Counted from the stretch's first letter, positions 25,946 to 35,665 are shown. The stretch is 64,000 nt of DNA from Achromobacter pulmonis (GCF_002885955.2 NZ_POQS01000001.1:1022866-1086865); one strand, 5' to 3'. Notes: generated by a model from the letters alone, not told the origin. Numbers and translations are program-made.

Positions 25946-26710
25946 CTACGGCTTTTCCGCCGTGGCCGCCGCCGTGCGCAGTCGCGCTTCCGTGTTGTCG
26001 ACATGGCTGCGCGCCTGCCGCCGCGCCAGCTCCACATCGCCTTTTTCGATGGCGGCGAACAAGGCCTCGTGCTCCTTTTGCGCCTGCGCCCCACGCCCGG
26101 CCACCTTGGCCGAGCGCGAGCGCGAGACGCGCAGGTTCTTCTTGAGCAGCACCGCCAGGAAATCGAAGAAATTCAGGTAGTGTTCATTGCGGGTCGCACG
26201 CGCCACGCAGCGGTGAAACTCCATATCGGCGTCCACGCCGGCCGCTACGTCGCCGGTGGCGATCGCATCGGCCATCATGTGCAGGGCCCGGCGCATGGCG
26301 GCCAGGTCTTCCTCGCTGCGCCGTTGCGCGGCAAGCTGCGCAGCCTCGATCTCGAAGCCGCGGCGCAATTCGACGATGCGCAGCACCTGTTCGGCGTCAC
26401 CGATATCGGCGGCCTGCATCCGCAGCACCGAGGGCCGCGCCGTCTGCATGACGGTCAGCCCGCGGCCCTGCTTGCTTTGCACGATGCCGTCGCCCTTCAG
26501 GCGCGAAACCGCTTCACGCAGCACGGTGCGGGAAACGCCCATGCGGGTGGCGATGATCTGCTCCGGCGGCAGCACTTCGCCGATCTGGTAGTCGCCGCTG
26601 GTAATCTCTTCCAGCAGCATTTCGGTGACGCGGTCGGTTAGATTGGGTTCCGATGCGACGGGCGCGACCGAATCCCTTTTCAACAGTGAACGAGAAGCTG
26701 AAGTAGGCAT
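25946..26710 (-). CDS. GntR/FCD-family transcriptional regulator
   Basis: This 254-residue regulator has an N-terminal winged helix (LTDRVTEMLLEEI...LPPEQIIATRMGVSRTVLREA) and an all-helical FCD effector domain. The metal-binding His residues sit in DADMEFHRCVARATRN and in HVDNTEARL near the end. It heads the dioxygenase operon. Its own promoter region has an imperfect palindrome at 26795-26814 that recurs before the 19-kb Bug gene. It probably represses the cluster until a catabolic intermediate is bound. Confidence 0.88.
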   Translation of the reverse strand: MPTSASRSLLKRDSVAPVASEPNLTDRVTEMLLEEITSGDYQIGEVLPPEQIIATRMGVSRTVLREAVSRLKGDGIVQSKQGRGLTVMQTARPSVLRMQAADIGDAEQVLRIVELRRGFEIEAAQLAAQRRSEEDLAAMRRALHMMADAIATGDVAAGVDADMEFHRCVARATRNEHYLNFFDFLAVLLKKNLRVSRSRSAKVAGRGAQAQKEHEALFAAIEKGDVELARRQARSHVDNTEARLRTAAATAEKP

Positions 26711-26794
26711 AAAGAAGTTTCCATCCGAAAACGTTCATAGTGCCAGCCCGCGTTGCCTCGGCTGTGTGCGCCGGTCGCGGGGCGACGGCGTTGA

Positions 26795-26814
26795 AAATAT
26801 GATAATCGTATAAA
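26795..26814 (-). promoter_or_regulatory. Putative GntR/FCD operator upstream of the regulator gene
   Basis: AAATATGATAATCGTATAAA contains the imperfect palindrome TATGAT-A-ATCGTA. It lies 85 bases before the regulator start codon and matches the site at 19008-19027 in 17 of 20 positions. It probably mediates autoregulation and control of the operon. Confidence 0.5.
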
Positions 26815-26932
26815 AATTCCACCGCATACTAGGGAAAGCGCGGATGCCGCCGCGCACAGGCTCATTACTTCATCGGCGGCTTGATGCGACGCCCCCTGCC
26901 GTCCTCCTCAGGCCCGGTAGAATGTCCCATAT

Positions 26933-27589
26933 ATGGGGATGACAACGATGAAAGACGCTGTTGACGCGCACCTGGGTGAACTGACGATCGACGCCGCTCT
27001 CCGCCTGGCGAACGCCTGGGCGGCCAGGCACCACGCGGATGCCGATCGCAGCCGCAACTTCGCCATCCAATGGCACCGCGACACCCCGCCCGCCGACCGA
27101 TACGGCGAGGCCTTGCAGCGCGATCTCGAATTCTTTTTCCAGGCCGCGTCCAAGGACGCCGCCTATTGGCAATCCGTCGGCGACTTCTCGGAAGAAGCCA
27201 CCGGTGTCTGGGGCGTGCAGGCGCTCAAGGCGCTGGCCGGCCTGAACTTCATCGGCCTGCTGGCCGCGGCCATCCTGCTGGCGGCGCCCGGCGACCCCGC
27301 CTATACCGCCGGCGCGGTCGGCGCCCTGGCGCTGTTCCTGGCGGGCGCCATCCTGGCCTACCCGGCGCTGCGGCTGGTGCGCAAGGCCCGCAGCCGCACC
27401 CGCGCCACGGCCGAGTCGCGCAGCCGCCAGGCCGGCAGCGCCTCGACCTGGGAAGAACTGCGATCGGCCAACGACGCCAACCCCAACGTCGGCCGCAAGG
27501 ACCGTAAGCTTGGAAGCCGGCTCGGCATCATCATGGCGGCCACCGCCACCGCGGGTTGCGCCGTGCTCGTGACCACCGTGTGGCTCTAG
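26933..27589 (+). CDS. Hypothetical membrane protein, up to 218 residues
   Basis: Three in-frame ATGs lie close together (26933, 26939, 26948); the third (MKDAVDAHLGELTI) is equally plausible as start. The first 95 residues are soluble and acidic, followed by two hydrophobic segments (about residues 98-143) and a last one at the C-terminus (IIMAATATAGCAVLVTT). No domain is recognised. It is convergent with the rhomboid gene, with four bases between the stops. Confidence 0.65.
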   Translation: MGMTTMKDAVDAHLGELTIDAALRLANAWAARHHADADRSRNFAIQWHRDTPPADRYGEALQRDLEFFFQAASKDAAYWQSVGDFSEEATGVWGVQALKALAGLNFIGLLAAAILLAAPGDPAYTAGAVGALALFLAGAILAYPALRLVRKARSRTRATAESRSRQAGSASTWEELRSANDANPNVGRKDRKLGSRLGIIMAATATAGCAVLVTTVWL

Positions 27590-27593
27590 CAGG

Positions 27594-28871
27594 CTAGCGC
27601 GCGCAACTCCAGTACGGGCACCCGGACTCATCGACGACGGCGGTCGCCAGCTCGCCCGGCGCCTCCAGTATGTCGCGCAGCGCATTCGCCTGCGCGCGCA
27701 GCTTTTCCGGGTCCACCCCGAAGTTCCAGCCCTGATCCAGCAGGAACCCCGCGCCTTCGTCCAGCAGCACCCGCAACACCAGCCGGGTCTGCATCGCTTC
27801 TTTAACGTCGAAATCGGCCGGCGCCTGCTGGAAGATCGACGCATAGATCCGCGTCTGAAGCCCGCAGTAACGGTCCACCGTCGCCAACGCCTCCTGCGCG
27901 CCGGCGTCGGGGTACAGCCCGCGCAGCCCGGCGGCCTGGACCTGGCACGTCCGATACCACTGCGGCATGAACCTTGCCAACAAGGCCTGCTCCCTGTCGC
28001 CCGGGTCCGCGCAACCGCGCAGGTCCGGCGCGGGCGCGCCGTCGCGCGAGGCCGCCGACAGCGCCTCGGCGATGCAATCGTCAAGCAACAGTACATTGCC
28101 CGCCGCCCGCCCGATGCCCAGCAGGCCCATCTTGCCCAGCGTGTCCTGGAAGCGCGCGGCCGCGATCTGTTCCTGCATGCCGCGATCGTACTGGCTGTAC
28201 GCCACCGCGGCCAACGCCACCGCGCCGATCACGGCAGCGGCCGCCAGCACGGCGGCCTGCGCCGCCGGCCGCAGCCGTTCGCCGAAAAGCGCAACGACCG
28301 CCAGCAGCGCCCCGGCCACCAGTCCGCCCGCGTGCGCCGCATTATCGACGTTGAACACAAACCCCGCGCCGAAAGTCAGCGCCAGACTGAACAGCAGATT
28401 GGCCGGCGGCACGTGCGCACGCCCCATGCGCCGGTCATGCAGTCCATAGACGAGCGCCGCCCCGAAAATCCCCAGGATCGCGCCCGACGCGCCGCAGCTC
28501 ACGAAAAAATCCTCGCGGTGCCACAGCGCCGTCACCAGGCTGCCGCACAAACCCGACAGCAGATACACCCCCAGGAACACCGGGGAACGCATGCGCGCCT
28601 CCAGTATGGTCCCCAGCGACCACAGCGCCAGCATATTGACCGCCAGATGCAGAAAACCGACATGCAGGAACATGCTGGTAAACAGGCGCCAGTACTCGCC
28701 CGACATGGTCAGCGCCGGCACGTTCGCGCCCCAATCGATCAGGAAAGACCCCTGGCTCAGGCTCTCGAAAGCCCGTGTATCCAGGTATCCGGCCACGAGG
28801 TAGACCGCGAGATTGGAGAGGATCAACAGAAACGTGATCTTGCAGGCAAACAGTTTTTTGATTAGCGGCAT
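27594..28871 (-). CDS. Rhomboid-family intramembrane serine protease with a Cys-rich C-terminal extension
   Basis: This is a 425-residue membrane protease. The catalytic dyad is in GASGAILG (Ser, about residue 132) and HAGGLVAG (His, about residue 181). Six or seven helices occupy residues 10-235. After the last helix comes a soluble region of about 200 residues with six Cys residues (in DDCIA, RGCAD, RTCQV, RYCGL, SGCPYW, SCAR), absent from ordinary rhomboids such as GlpG. If the seventh helix places this tail in the periplasm, the Cys could form disulfides. The substrate is unknown. Confidence 0.85.
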   Translation of the reverse strand: MPLIKKLFACKITFLLILSNLAVYLVAGYLDTRAFESLSQGSFLIDWGANVPALTMSGEYWRLFTSMFLHVGFLHLAVNMLALWSLGTILEARMRSPVFLGVYLLSGLCGSLVTALWHREDFFVSCGASGAILGIFGAALVYGLHDRRMGRAHVPPANLLFSLALTFGAGFVFNVDNAAHAGGLVAGALLAVVALFGERLRPAAQAAVLAAAAVIGAVALAAVAYSQYDRGMQEQIAAARFQDTLGKMGLLGIGRAAGNVLLLDDCIAEALSAASRDGAPAPDLRGCADPGDREQALLARFMPQWYRTCQVQAAGLRGLYPDAGAQEALATVDRYCGLQTRIYASIFQQAPADFDVKEAMQTRLVLRVLLDEGAGFLLDQGWNFGVDPEKLRAQANALRDILEAPGELATAVVDESGCPYWSCAR

Positions 28872-29125
28872 GCGTACGGACCGGACGGATCGATGAGACG
28901 AGCGCTATCTTAACCAAGCCGCGCCGCGTTCGCGGCCGGCGCCTGGAACCGCCCCGCAAAACCGCGTATCATGCACACGCAGGTCCGGTCGAACGGCCGG
29001 CCCGACTCTCCCGGCCTCTGCGCTGTCAGCGCGCCGCTCAACGTCGCAAGCCCTCGCGGCCTTCCCGACGCGACGAACTCCCTTCCGTTTTCCTTCATCC
29101 ATTTCGCGTTTCCGCGAGATCGACC

Positions 29126-30310
29126 ATGCCTGATTCCAAAACTGTTGCCCGCAAGGGCGGACAGCGCGCGCTGCTGTCCGTGCTTTCCCTCTCGGTGTTC
29201 TTCGTCGGCGCAAGCGAATTCATGCTTGCGGCCATGCTGAACCCGCTCGGCGCCGCCTTTGGCACCGGCACCGCCCAGACCACGTGGCTGATATCGAGCT
29301 ACGCGCTCGCCTACGCCATCGCCGCCCCCATCCTCGGCCACCTGTCCGACCGCGTCGACCGCCGCCGCCTGTTGCTGATCGCCCTGCTCTCGTTCTCCGT
29401 CGACGGCCTGGGCATCGCCTTCGCGCCCAGCTTCGAAGCCGCCGTGGCGCTGCGCATCTTCGGCGGACTGGCCTCCGCCGTCATCATTCCCAACGCCTTC
29501 GCGCTGATCGCCGACGCCATGCCGCGCGCCCGCCACGCATCCGCCATGGGCGCCGTCATGCTCGGCATGACGCTGGGCATCGCAAGCGGCCCGGCGATCG
29601 CCGGCCTGCTCACCAGCTGGCTGGGCTGGCGCGCCCCCTTCATCCTGGCCGCCGCCGGATGCCTGGCCGCGTTCGCGATCGGACGCGTCGCCATCCCGAA
29701 AACCCGCGCACCCGTTGCGGCACCCAGACCGCAAGGCCTGCAATGGCTGCGCCGCTGGCCCATCGTGCGCCCCATGCTCGCCAAAGGCCTGTGGAACGGC
29801 ACCGCCGTAGGCGCTTTCCTGCTGTCGGGCGAGGTCCTGCGCCAGCGCTATCGACTCGACGTCGCCGGCGTGGGCCTGAGCGCGGCGGCATTCGGCATCG
29901 GCCTGGGCATCGGCAACCTCTCGGCCGGCTGGCTGCGGCGCCTGGCCGCAAGCGAAGAACGCGCGCTGGTCTGCACCACCGCACTGCTGGCCACCGCCAT
30001 CGGCGCCTTCCATTTTCTTGCCCTGCCGCTGCCCGCCGCCCTCGCCTGCCTGGCCGCCTGGGGCGTTGCCCTGGGCGCCGGCGCCCCGCTATCGACCACC
30101 GTGCTCGCCCATCGCGCGCACCACGACAAAGGCGCGGTGCTGGCCGCGGCGGAAACGCTGAACAACGTTTCCATACTGGTCTTCGTACCGCCGGCGTCCG
30201 CGCTGCTTGCGAATGGCAACGGGTATCTGGCTGCTGGGGTGTTGATGGGCGGGGTGGTGCTGGGGGTGTGGTTGACGGTGTGGGATGCGTTCAAGGCGGG
30301 AAAGCGATAA
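29126..30310 (+). CDS. Major facilitator superfamily transporter
   Basis: This is a 394-residue inner-membrane carrier with 12 hydrophobic segments. The MFS loop motif GHLSDRVDRRRLL is present near residue 70 and GWRAPFILAAAG near residue 170. It resembles the AraJ/YdhP-type exporters of the DHA1 group. The substrate is unknown. No regulator is adjacent; the gene stands alone between the divergent rhomboid gene and tRNA-Pro. The last 100 bases turn from C- to G-rich third positions, probably by chance. Confidence 0.85.
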   Translation: MPDSKTVARKGGQRALLSVLSLSVFFVGASEFMLAAMLNPLGAAFGTGTAQTTWLISSYALAYAIAAPILGHLSDRVDRRRLLLIALLSFSVDGLGIAFAPSFEAAVALRIFGGLASAVIIPNAFALIADAMPRARHASAMGAVMLGMTLGIASGPAIAGLLTSWLGWRAPFILAAAGCLAAFAIGRVAIPKTRAPVAAPRPQGLQWLRRWPIVRPMLAKGLWNGTAVGAFLLSGEVLRQRYRLDVAGVGLSAAAFGIGLGIGNLSAGWLRRLAASEERALVCTTALLATAIGAFHFLALPLPAALACLAAWGVALGAGAPLSTTVLAHRAHHDKGAVLAAAETLNNVSILVFVPPASALLANGNGYLAAGVLMGGVVLGVWLTVWDAFKAGKR

Positions 30311-30319
30311 TCGCCAAGC

Positions 30320-30371
30320 GCATTTGCCTCATGCATTTGCCTCACGCATTTGCGTCACGCATTTGCGTCAA
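30320..30371 (+). repeat. Four tandem 13-base repeats
   Basis: The unit GCATTTGC(C/G)TCA(C/T/A) is repeated four times without gap at 30320, 30333, 30346 and 30359. The first two units differ from the last two by C or G at position 9. It lies nine bases after the MFS stop and before the tRNA-Pro terminator. Tandem repeats of this size can vary in number between strains. Confidence 0.85.
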
Positions 30372-30431
30372 TACGCGCGACCCAAAGCTGCTTCAATCGT
30401 CTGTTTGCTCTCAGACCGGCCCACAATGAGA

Positions 30432-30464
30432 AAGGCCGTTAGTGAGTATCTCACTAACGGCCTT
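30432..30464 (-). terminator. Terminator of tRNA-Pro
   Basis: A perfect 15-bp stem (AAGGCCGTTAGTGAG/CTCACTAACGGCCTT, loop TAT) is followed on the minus strand by TTTCTCATT. It lies 8 bases downstream of the tRNA-Pro 3' end. Confidence 0.8.
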
Positions 30465-30472
30465 GGAACTAC

Positions 30473-30551
<79 letters not shown>

Positions 30552-30729
30552 AGAAAAAGAGTATAGCAGACCTAAAAAATGTTTGCACGCATTCGTGCAA
30601 AAAAAGTGCTGAATACTCAAAAAAATTTGCGCCCCGTGTGCGCCGATTGCATTACTGCCTGCTTGCGGCTGCGCACGGGGCGCGAGGTACTGCGGATGGC
30701 GGCGCGATGCGCCGTCATCATGTCCGGAT

Positions 30730-31158
30730 TCAGGCTGCCGACGCGGCGCCGTTGTTGCTTGCGCCGGCGCCAGCCGAAGTGCCCAGGGCTTCGGCCAGCA
30801 TGGTCGAGACGTTGCCCAGCTCGTTGCGCAGGGCCTGCATCTCGGCGCCCGACAGGCGCACGGCGGCGTCCTGGTCGTGCGGCACGTCGCGCGCATCGCC
30901 CAGGCGGTTGCGCGCGCCGCTGATGGTGAAGCCCTGCTCGTACAGCAGCGAACGGATGCGGCGGATCAGCAGCACTTCATGATGCTGGTAGTAGCGGCGG
31001 TTGCCGCGCCGTTTCACCGGCTTGAGCTGCGTGAATTCCTGTTCCCAGTACCGCAGGACATGGGGCTTGACGCCACACAGGTCGCTGACTTCACCGATGG
31101 TGAAGTAACGCTTGGCGGGAATGGGCGGTAAGGTAACGGTGGATTCTGTACGTGTCAT
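30730..31158 (-). CDS. MerR-family transcriptional regulator
   Basis: This 142-residue protein starts with the MerR winged helix-turn-helix ([24 protein letters not shown]), [16 protein letters not shown] as wing, then a short coiled-coil-like helix and an Ala-rich tail. It has no Cys pair for metal sensing. A MerR gene right after ihfA is a conserved neighbourhood in many proteobacteria, and relatives resemble MlrA-type regulators. The target is unknown. It lies 57 bases downstream of ihfA and may be in the same transcript. Confidence 0.88.
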   Translation of the reverse strand: MTRTESTVTLPPIPAKRYFTIGEVSDLCGVKPHVLRYWEQEFTQLKPVKRRGNRRYYQHHEVLLIRRIRSLLYEQGFTISGARNRLGDARDVPHDQDAAVRLSGAEMQALRNELGNVSTMLAEALGTSAGAGASNNGAASAA

Positions 31159-31215
31159 AAGAGGATTTTATGCCGCGATACGTCGAGTGCCGATAACAAT
31201 TACCGACAAAGCGTA

Positions 31216-31557
31216 TCACTCCGCGGTGTCGTCGGATGCAGCAGGCGTCGCCTGCTCCACCACGCTCTTGAGTTTCTGGCTCGCATGGAAGGTCACCACG
31301 CGCCGCGCGGCGATGGGAATGGTCTCGCCCGTCTTGGGATTGCGGCCCGGGCGCGGCGGTTTGTCGCGCACCTGGAAATTACCGAAGCCCGAGAGCTTCA
31401 CGGAGTCTCCGCGCGCCAGGGCGTCGCGGATTTCCTCGAAGAAAGTATCGACGATGTCCTTGGCTTCGCGCTTGTTCAGGCCGACCCGCTCGAAAAGCAG
31501 TTCGGCCAGCTCGGCCTTGGTCAGGGTGCGTGGCTCGGCAAGCATACTGTTCCCCAT
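31216..31557 (-). CDS. ihfA: Integration host factor, alpha subunit
   Basis: This 113-residue DNA-bending protein pairs with IHF beta. The family signature [21 protein letters not shown] is in the middle with the DNA-intercalating Pro; [18 protein letters not shown] follows. The N-terminal six residues precede the usual start, so the second Met ([13 protein letters not shown]) is an alternative. It lies three bases after pheT, the classical pheST-ihfA order. Confidence 0.95.
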   Translation of the reverse strand: MGNSMLAEPRTLTKAELAELLFERVGLNKREAKDIVDTFFEEIRDALARGDSVKLSGFGNFQVRDKPPRPGRNPKTGETIPIAARRVVTFHASQKLKSVVEQATPAASDDTAE

Positions 31558-31560
31558 GGT

Positions 31561-33975
31561 TCAACGCTGGCGCGCGCCGTGCGCGGCCACCAAGGCGTCC
31601 TTGATGCGCGCCAGGCAGTCGGCCACCCGGGCTTCGTCCAGCGTGACTTCAGTGTCCTGTAGCCAGAACCGGAAAGCAAGGCTTTTCTCGGTGACGGGTT
31701 CGCCGCCCTGCGGCTTCTCGCGCCACACGTCGAACAGGCGCACGTCCTGCACCACCGCGAGCTGCGGGTCCGCCTTGACGGCGGCCGCGACGGTGTCCAG
31801 CATGGACTGGACCGACACCTGGGCGTCGACCCACAGCGCCAGGTCGCGCATGACCACGGGCTGGCGCGACAGTTCGCGGACCTGCGGCAGTTCGCCTTCG
31901 GACAGGGCGGCGACGTCGAGTTCGAAGACCACGGGCGCGTGCGCCAGGTCGGCCTGCTGCGCCCAGCGCGGATGCAGTTCGCCGATCCAGCCGACTTCGC
32001 GGCCGTCGAGTTCGATGCGGGCGCTGCGGCCCGGATGCAGCGCCGGATGGACGGCAGCTTCGAAGCGCAGGCGTTGGCCGCGCGCGCCGAACAGCGCCTG
32101 CACGTCCATCTTCACGTCGAAGAAATCGACCTGGCGCGTGGCCGCGCCCCACTGCTCTTCCACCGCCGGGCCCCAGGCGGCGCCCGCCAGCTTCAGCGGC
32201 TGGCGCACGCCGGCCACTTCCAGCGGGCCGTCCTGCACCGAGGCGTCGCGCAGGAACACGCGGCCCAGTTCGAACACGCGCACGCGCGACTGCTTGCGGT
32301 TGGCGTTGTGGCGGATGTTGGCCACCAGGCCGCCGATCAGGCTGGAGCGCATGACCGACAGATGGCTGGCGATGGGGTTGACCAGGCGCACCGGGCTGTC
32401 ATTGCCGGCGTAGTCGCGTTCCCAGTCGGCTTCGACGAAGCTGTAGTTCACCACTTCCTGGTAGTCCTGCGCGGCGGCCAGGCGGCGCAGCGCGTGGTTG
32501 CCGCGGCGGATCTCGGGCTGCGAGAACATCTTGGCGCGCGCCATCGGCGGCACGGCGGGAATGTTCTCGAAGCCGTAGATGCGGGCGACTTCCTCGATCA
32601 GGTCTTCTTCCAGTTCCAGGTCGAAGCGGTAGGACGGCGGCGTCACGACGAAGTCGTCGCCCTCGACCGTGTACTCCAGACCCAGGCTGGCGAAAATCTT
32701 GGCGACCTCGGCCTGCGTGACCGGCACGCCCAGCACGCGGTGGCAGCGCGCCAGGCGCATGCGCACCGGCAGGCGCTTGGGCAGGTTGACGATCTGGTCG
32801 TCCAGCGGGCCGGCCTGGCCGCCGCAGATGTCGACGATCAGGCGCGTGATGAATTCGATGTGCTCGGGAATGGTAGCGAAGTCCACGCCGCGTTCGCCGC
32901 GGTGGCTGGCCTCCGAGCTGAACTTGTAGCGGCGCGCGCGTCCGGCCAGCGCCTGCGGCCACCAGAAAGCGGCCTCCAGGTAGATGTTCTGCGTATCCAG
33001 CGTGACCGAGGTGGCTTCGCCGCCCATGATGCCGGCCAGGCTTTCGACCTGGTCGCCGGCCGCGACCACGCCGACCTTGGGGTCCAGGGTCACGGTCTGG
33101 CCGTTCAGCAGTTCCAGGGTCTCGCCTTCGCGGGCCCAACGCACGCACAGGTCGCCCTGGATCTTGTCCAGATCGAACACGTGCGAGGGGCGGCCCAGTT
33201 CCAGCATGACGTAGTTGGAGATGTCGACCAGGGCCGACAGCGAACGCTGGCCGGCGCGCTCCAGGCGCGTCTTCATCCACTCAGGGGTCGCGGCGCGGGC
33301 GTTGACGCCGCGAATCACGCGGCCGCCGAAACGGCCGCACAGATCGGGCGCCTCGACCTTGACCGGCAGGCGCTCGTCCAGCGTCACGGGCACGGCGGCG
33401 GCCGTGGGCACCGACAGCGGCGCGCCCGTCAGGGCGGCGACTTCGCGCGCCACGCCCAGGATCGAAAGGCAGTCCGCGCGGTTGGGCGTCATCTTCAGGG
33501 TGAAGAGCGTGTCGTCCAGGTCCAGCGCTTCGCGGATCGACTGGCCGACCACCATGTCGGCCGGCAGTTCCAGCAGGCCGGCATGGTCTTGCGACAGGCC
33601 CAGTTCGCGCGCCGAGCACAGCATGCCCGACGATTGCACGCCGCGCATCTTGGCCACGCCGATCTTCATGCCGCCGGGCAGTTCCGCGCCCACGCGGGCC
33701 AGCGGCACCTTCAGGCCGGCCGCGGCGTTGGGCGCGCCGCAGACGATCTGCAGGCGCTCGCCGGAGCCGTCGTCCACTTGGCAGACGCGCAGCTTGTCGG
33801 CGTCGGGATGCGGAGCGATCTCGACGATGTGGGCCACCACCACGCCCGAGAACGCGGGCGCGGCGGGCACGGTGTCTTCGACTTCCAGGCCGGCCATCGT
33901 GAGCCGGTGCGCGAGTTCGTCGGTTGCGATCGGGGGATTGACCAGCGTACGCAGCCAGGATTCGGGAAATTGCAT
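31561..33975 (-). CDS. pheT: Phenylalanyl-tRNA synthetase, beta subunit
   Basis: This is an 804-residue subunit. It starts [16 protein letters not shown], followed by the OB-fold tRNA-binding domain ([24 protein letters not shown]), the B3/B4 editing region, and the B5 domain with the C-terminal FDX anticodon-binding domain ([15 protein letters not shown]...). Together with PheS it forms an alpha2beta2 enzyme that charges tRNA-Phe. It lies 13 bases after pheS and is followed directly by ihfA. Confidence 0.96.
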   Translation of the reverse strand: MQFPESWLRTLVNPPIATDELAHRLTMAGLEVEDTVPAAPAFSGVVVAHIVEIAPHPDADKLRVCQVDDGSGERLQIVCGAPNAAAGLKVPLARVGAELPGGMKIGVAKMRGVQSSGMLCSARELGLSQDHAGLLELPADMVVGQSIREALDLDDTLFTLKMTPNRADCLSILGVAREVAALTGAPLSVPTAAAVPVTLDERLPVKVEAPDLCGRFGGRVIRGVNARAATPEWMKTRLERAGQRSLSALVDISNYVMLELGRPSHVFDLDKIQGDLCVRWAREGETLELLNGQTVTLDPKVGVVAAGDQVESLAGIMGGEATSVTLDTQNIYLEAAFWWPQALAGRARRYKFSSEASHRGERGVDFATIPEHIEFITRLIVDICGGQAGPLDDQIVNLPKRLPVRMRLARCHRVLGVPVTQAEVAKIFASLGLEYTVEGDDFVVTPPSYRFDLELEEDLIEEVARIYGFENIPAVPPMARAKMFSQPEIRRGNHALRRLAAAQDYQEVVNYSFVEADWERDYAGNDSPVRLVNPIASHLSVMRSSLIGGLVANIRHNANRKQSRVRVFELGRVFLRDASVQDGPLEVAGVRQPLKLAGAAWGPAVEEQWGAATRQVDFFDVKMDVQALFGARGQRLRFEAAVHPALHPGRSARIELDGREVGWIGELHPRWAQQADLAHAPVVFELDVAALSEGELPQVRELSRQPVVMRDLALWVDAQVSVQSMLDTVAAAVKADPQLAVVQDVRLFDVWREKPQGGEPVTEKSLAFRFWLQDTEVTLDEARVADCLARIKDALVAAHGARQR

Positions 33976-33988
33976 GATCAGCCGTGGG

Positions 33989-35011
33989 TTATTCGTTGAA
34001 CTGGCGCAGGAAGCGCAAATCGCCTTCGTAGAACTGGCGCAGATCGTTGACGCCGTAGCGCAACATGGTCAGGCGCTCGAGCCCGGAACCGAAGGCGAAG
34101 CCGATGTAACGCTCGGGATCGAGGCCGAAGTTGCGCACCACTTGCGGATGCACCTGGCCCGAGCCGGAAATCTCCAGCCAGCGGCCGCGGTTCGGACCCG
34201 AGGTGAACATCATGTCGATCTCGGCGGACGGCTCCGTGAACGGGAAGAACGACGGGCGGAACCGCACGACGAGATCGTCGCTTTCGAAGAAGCAACGCAG
34301 GAAATCGGTGTACACGCCCTTCAGGTCGGCGAACGAGATGTCCTCGGCGATCCAGAGCCCTTCGACCTGGTGGAACATGGGCGAGTGCGTGGCGTCGCTG
34401 TCGACGCGATATGTGCGCCCCGGCGCGATGACCTTGATGGGCGGCTTGTTCATGCGGGCGTAACGCACCTGCATGGGGCTGGTGTGCGTGCGCAGCAGCA
34501 GCGGCAGGCCGTCGGCGTCGTTCATGTCGACGTAGAACGTGTCCTGCATGGACCGCGCCGGATGGTCCAGCGGATTGTTCAGCGCGGTGAAATTGGTCCA
34601 GTCGTTTTCGACTTCGGGGCCGTCGGCCACGTCGAAGCCGATGGAGCGGAAGATTTCTTCCACTCTTTCCCAGGTCCGGATGACCGGATGGATGCCGCCC
34701 GGCGCGCGACCGCGTCCCGGCAGCGTGACGTCAATGGTTTCGGATGCCAGCCGGGCGTCCAGTTCGGCCTGCGCCAGCGCGGCGCGGCGCGCGTTCAGGA
34801 GTTCCTCGACCTTTTGCTTGGCCTGATTGATCCTGGCGCCCATCTCGCGCTTCTGCTCGGGATCGAGCTTGCCCAGGGCTTTCAGCAGCACCGTCAGCGC
34901 GCCTTCCTTGCCCAGGAACCGAGCCTTTGCGTTTTCCAGCGCGGCGGCGTCAGTGGCCGCGGCGAACCGTTCTTGCGCCTGGGAGACCAGGTCGTCAACC
35001 GTGTGAGTCAT
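33989..35011 (-). CDS. pheS: Phenylalanyl-tRNA synthetase, alpha subunit
   Basis: This is a 340-residue class II synthetase subunit. The N-terminal coiled coil ([20 protein letters not shown]) is followed by the catalytic core: motif 1 ([14 protein letters not shown]), motif 2 ([20 protein letters not shown]) and motif 3 ([14 protein letters not shown]). It is separated from rplT by 77 bases that hold a terminator-like hairpin, as in the attenuated pheST operon of enterobacteria. Confidence 0.96.
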   Translation of the reverse strand: MTHTVDDLVSQAQERFAAATDAAALENAKARFLGKEGALTVLLKALGKLDPEQKREMGARINQAKQKVEELLNARRAALAQAELDARLASETIDVTLPGRGRAPGGIHPVIRTWERVEEIFRSIGFDVADGPEVENDWTNFTALNNPLDHPARSMQDTFYVDMNDADGLPLLLRTHTSPMQVRYARMNKPPIKVIAPGRTYRVDSDATHSPMFHQVEGLWIAEDISFADLKGVYTDFLRCFFESDDLVVRFRPSFFPFTEPSAEIDMMFTSGPNRGRWLEISGSGQVHPQVVRNFGLDPERYIGFAFGSGLERLTMLRYGVNDLRQFYEGDLRFLRQFNE

Positions 35012-35023
35012 GAAATCCAGCCT

Positions 35024-35056
35024 TCAAAACGCAAACGGGGCCATTACAGCCCCGTT
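35024..35056 (-). promoter_or_regulatory. Terminator/attenuator-like hairpin between rplT and pheS
   Basis: On the minus strand, AACGGGGC/GCCCCGTT (35034-35056, 7-base loop) is followed by TGCGTTTT. The loop contains an ATG that opens a six-residue frame MAPFAF ending in TGA at 35024, so it has two Phe codons. The hairpin could terminate some transcripts before pheST; the tail is interrupted by GCG, so the terminator would be weak or conditional. Confidence 0.55.
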
Positions 35057-35088
35057 CGCAGCGATGCGCGATGAGTTAAAGCGCGCGA

Positions 35089-35448
35089 TCAGGCAGCCAA
35101 GGCAGCCTTGGCTTGCTGCACGATGGCGGCGAAGCCGGCCTTGTCGCGCACGGCCAGATCGGCCAGGACCTTGCGGTCGAGTTCGATCGAGGCCTTCTTC
35201 AGACCGGCGATGAACACGCTGTAGCTCACGCCATGCTCGCGGACGGCGGCGTTGATACGCGTGATCCACAGAGCGCGGAACGTGCGCTTCTTGTTGCGGC
35301 GGTCGCGGTAGGCGTATTGGCCAGCGCGCATGACCGCTTGCTTGGCGATACGGAACACATTACCGCGGCGGCCACGGTAACCCTTGGCGGCGGCAATGAC
35401 TTTCTTGTGACGGGCGCGGGCGGTTACGCCGCGTTTGACGCGAGGCAT
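35089..35448 (-). CDS. rplT: Ribosomal protein L20
   Basis: This 119-residue protein starts [18 protein letters not shown] and contains [30 protein letters not shown], the classic L20 sequence. It binds 23S rRNA in early assembly of the large subunit. It lies 19 bases after rpmI in the same transcript. Confidence 0.98.
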   Translation of the reverse strand: MPRVKRGVTARARHKKVIAAAKGYRGRRGNVFRIAKQAVMRAGQYAYRDRRNKKRTFRALWITRINAAVREHGVSYSVFIAGLKKASIELDRKVLADLAVRDKAGFAAIVQQAKAALAA

Positions 35449-35467
35449 AGTAGATCTCCGTTATATA

Positions 35468-35665
35468 TCAAGCGAAAGGCATCATGGCCTTGACGGAGGC
35501 CACGTTGGAGTCATGGACCGCAGCCGAACCGCGCAGTTGGCGCTTGTTCTTGGTGGTCTTCTTGGTCAGGATGTGACGCTTGAACGCCTGACCACGCTTG
35601 ATGGAGCCGCTGCCGCGAACCTTAAAGCGCTTGGAGGCGCTTTTCTTGGTTTTCATCTTGGGCAT
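35468..35665 (-). CDS. rpmI: Ribosomal protein L35
   Basis: This 65-residue basic protein starts [20 protein letters not shown] and ends in a typical L35 tail. It is first in the rpmI-rplT-pheST-ihfA run. In this window it is not preceded by infC, which is 8.4 kb away. A promoter and long leader precede it (35918-35947). Confidence 0.98.
   Translation of the reverse strand: MPKMKTKKSASKRFKVRGSGSIKRGQAFKRHILTKKTTKNKRQLRGSAAVHDSNVASVKAMMPFA

Noticed and set aside
30320..30371. The 13-base tandem repeat as a CRISPR array
   Set aside because: Units abut with no spacers, are too short, and there are no cas genes.
31939..33999. A 686-codon frame on the plus strand opposite pheT
   Set aside because: It is antisense to pheT, with His/Gln/Gly/Arg-rich shadow composition.
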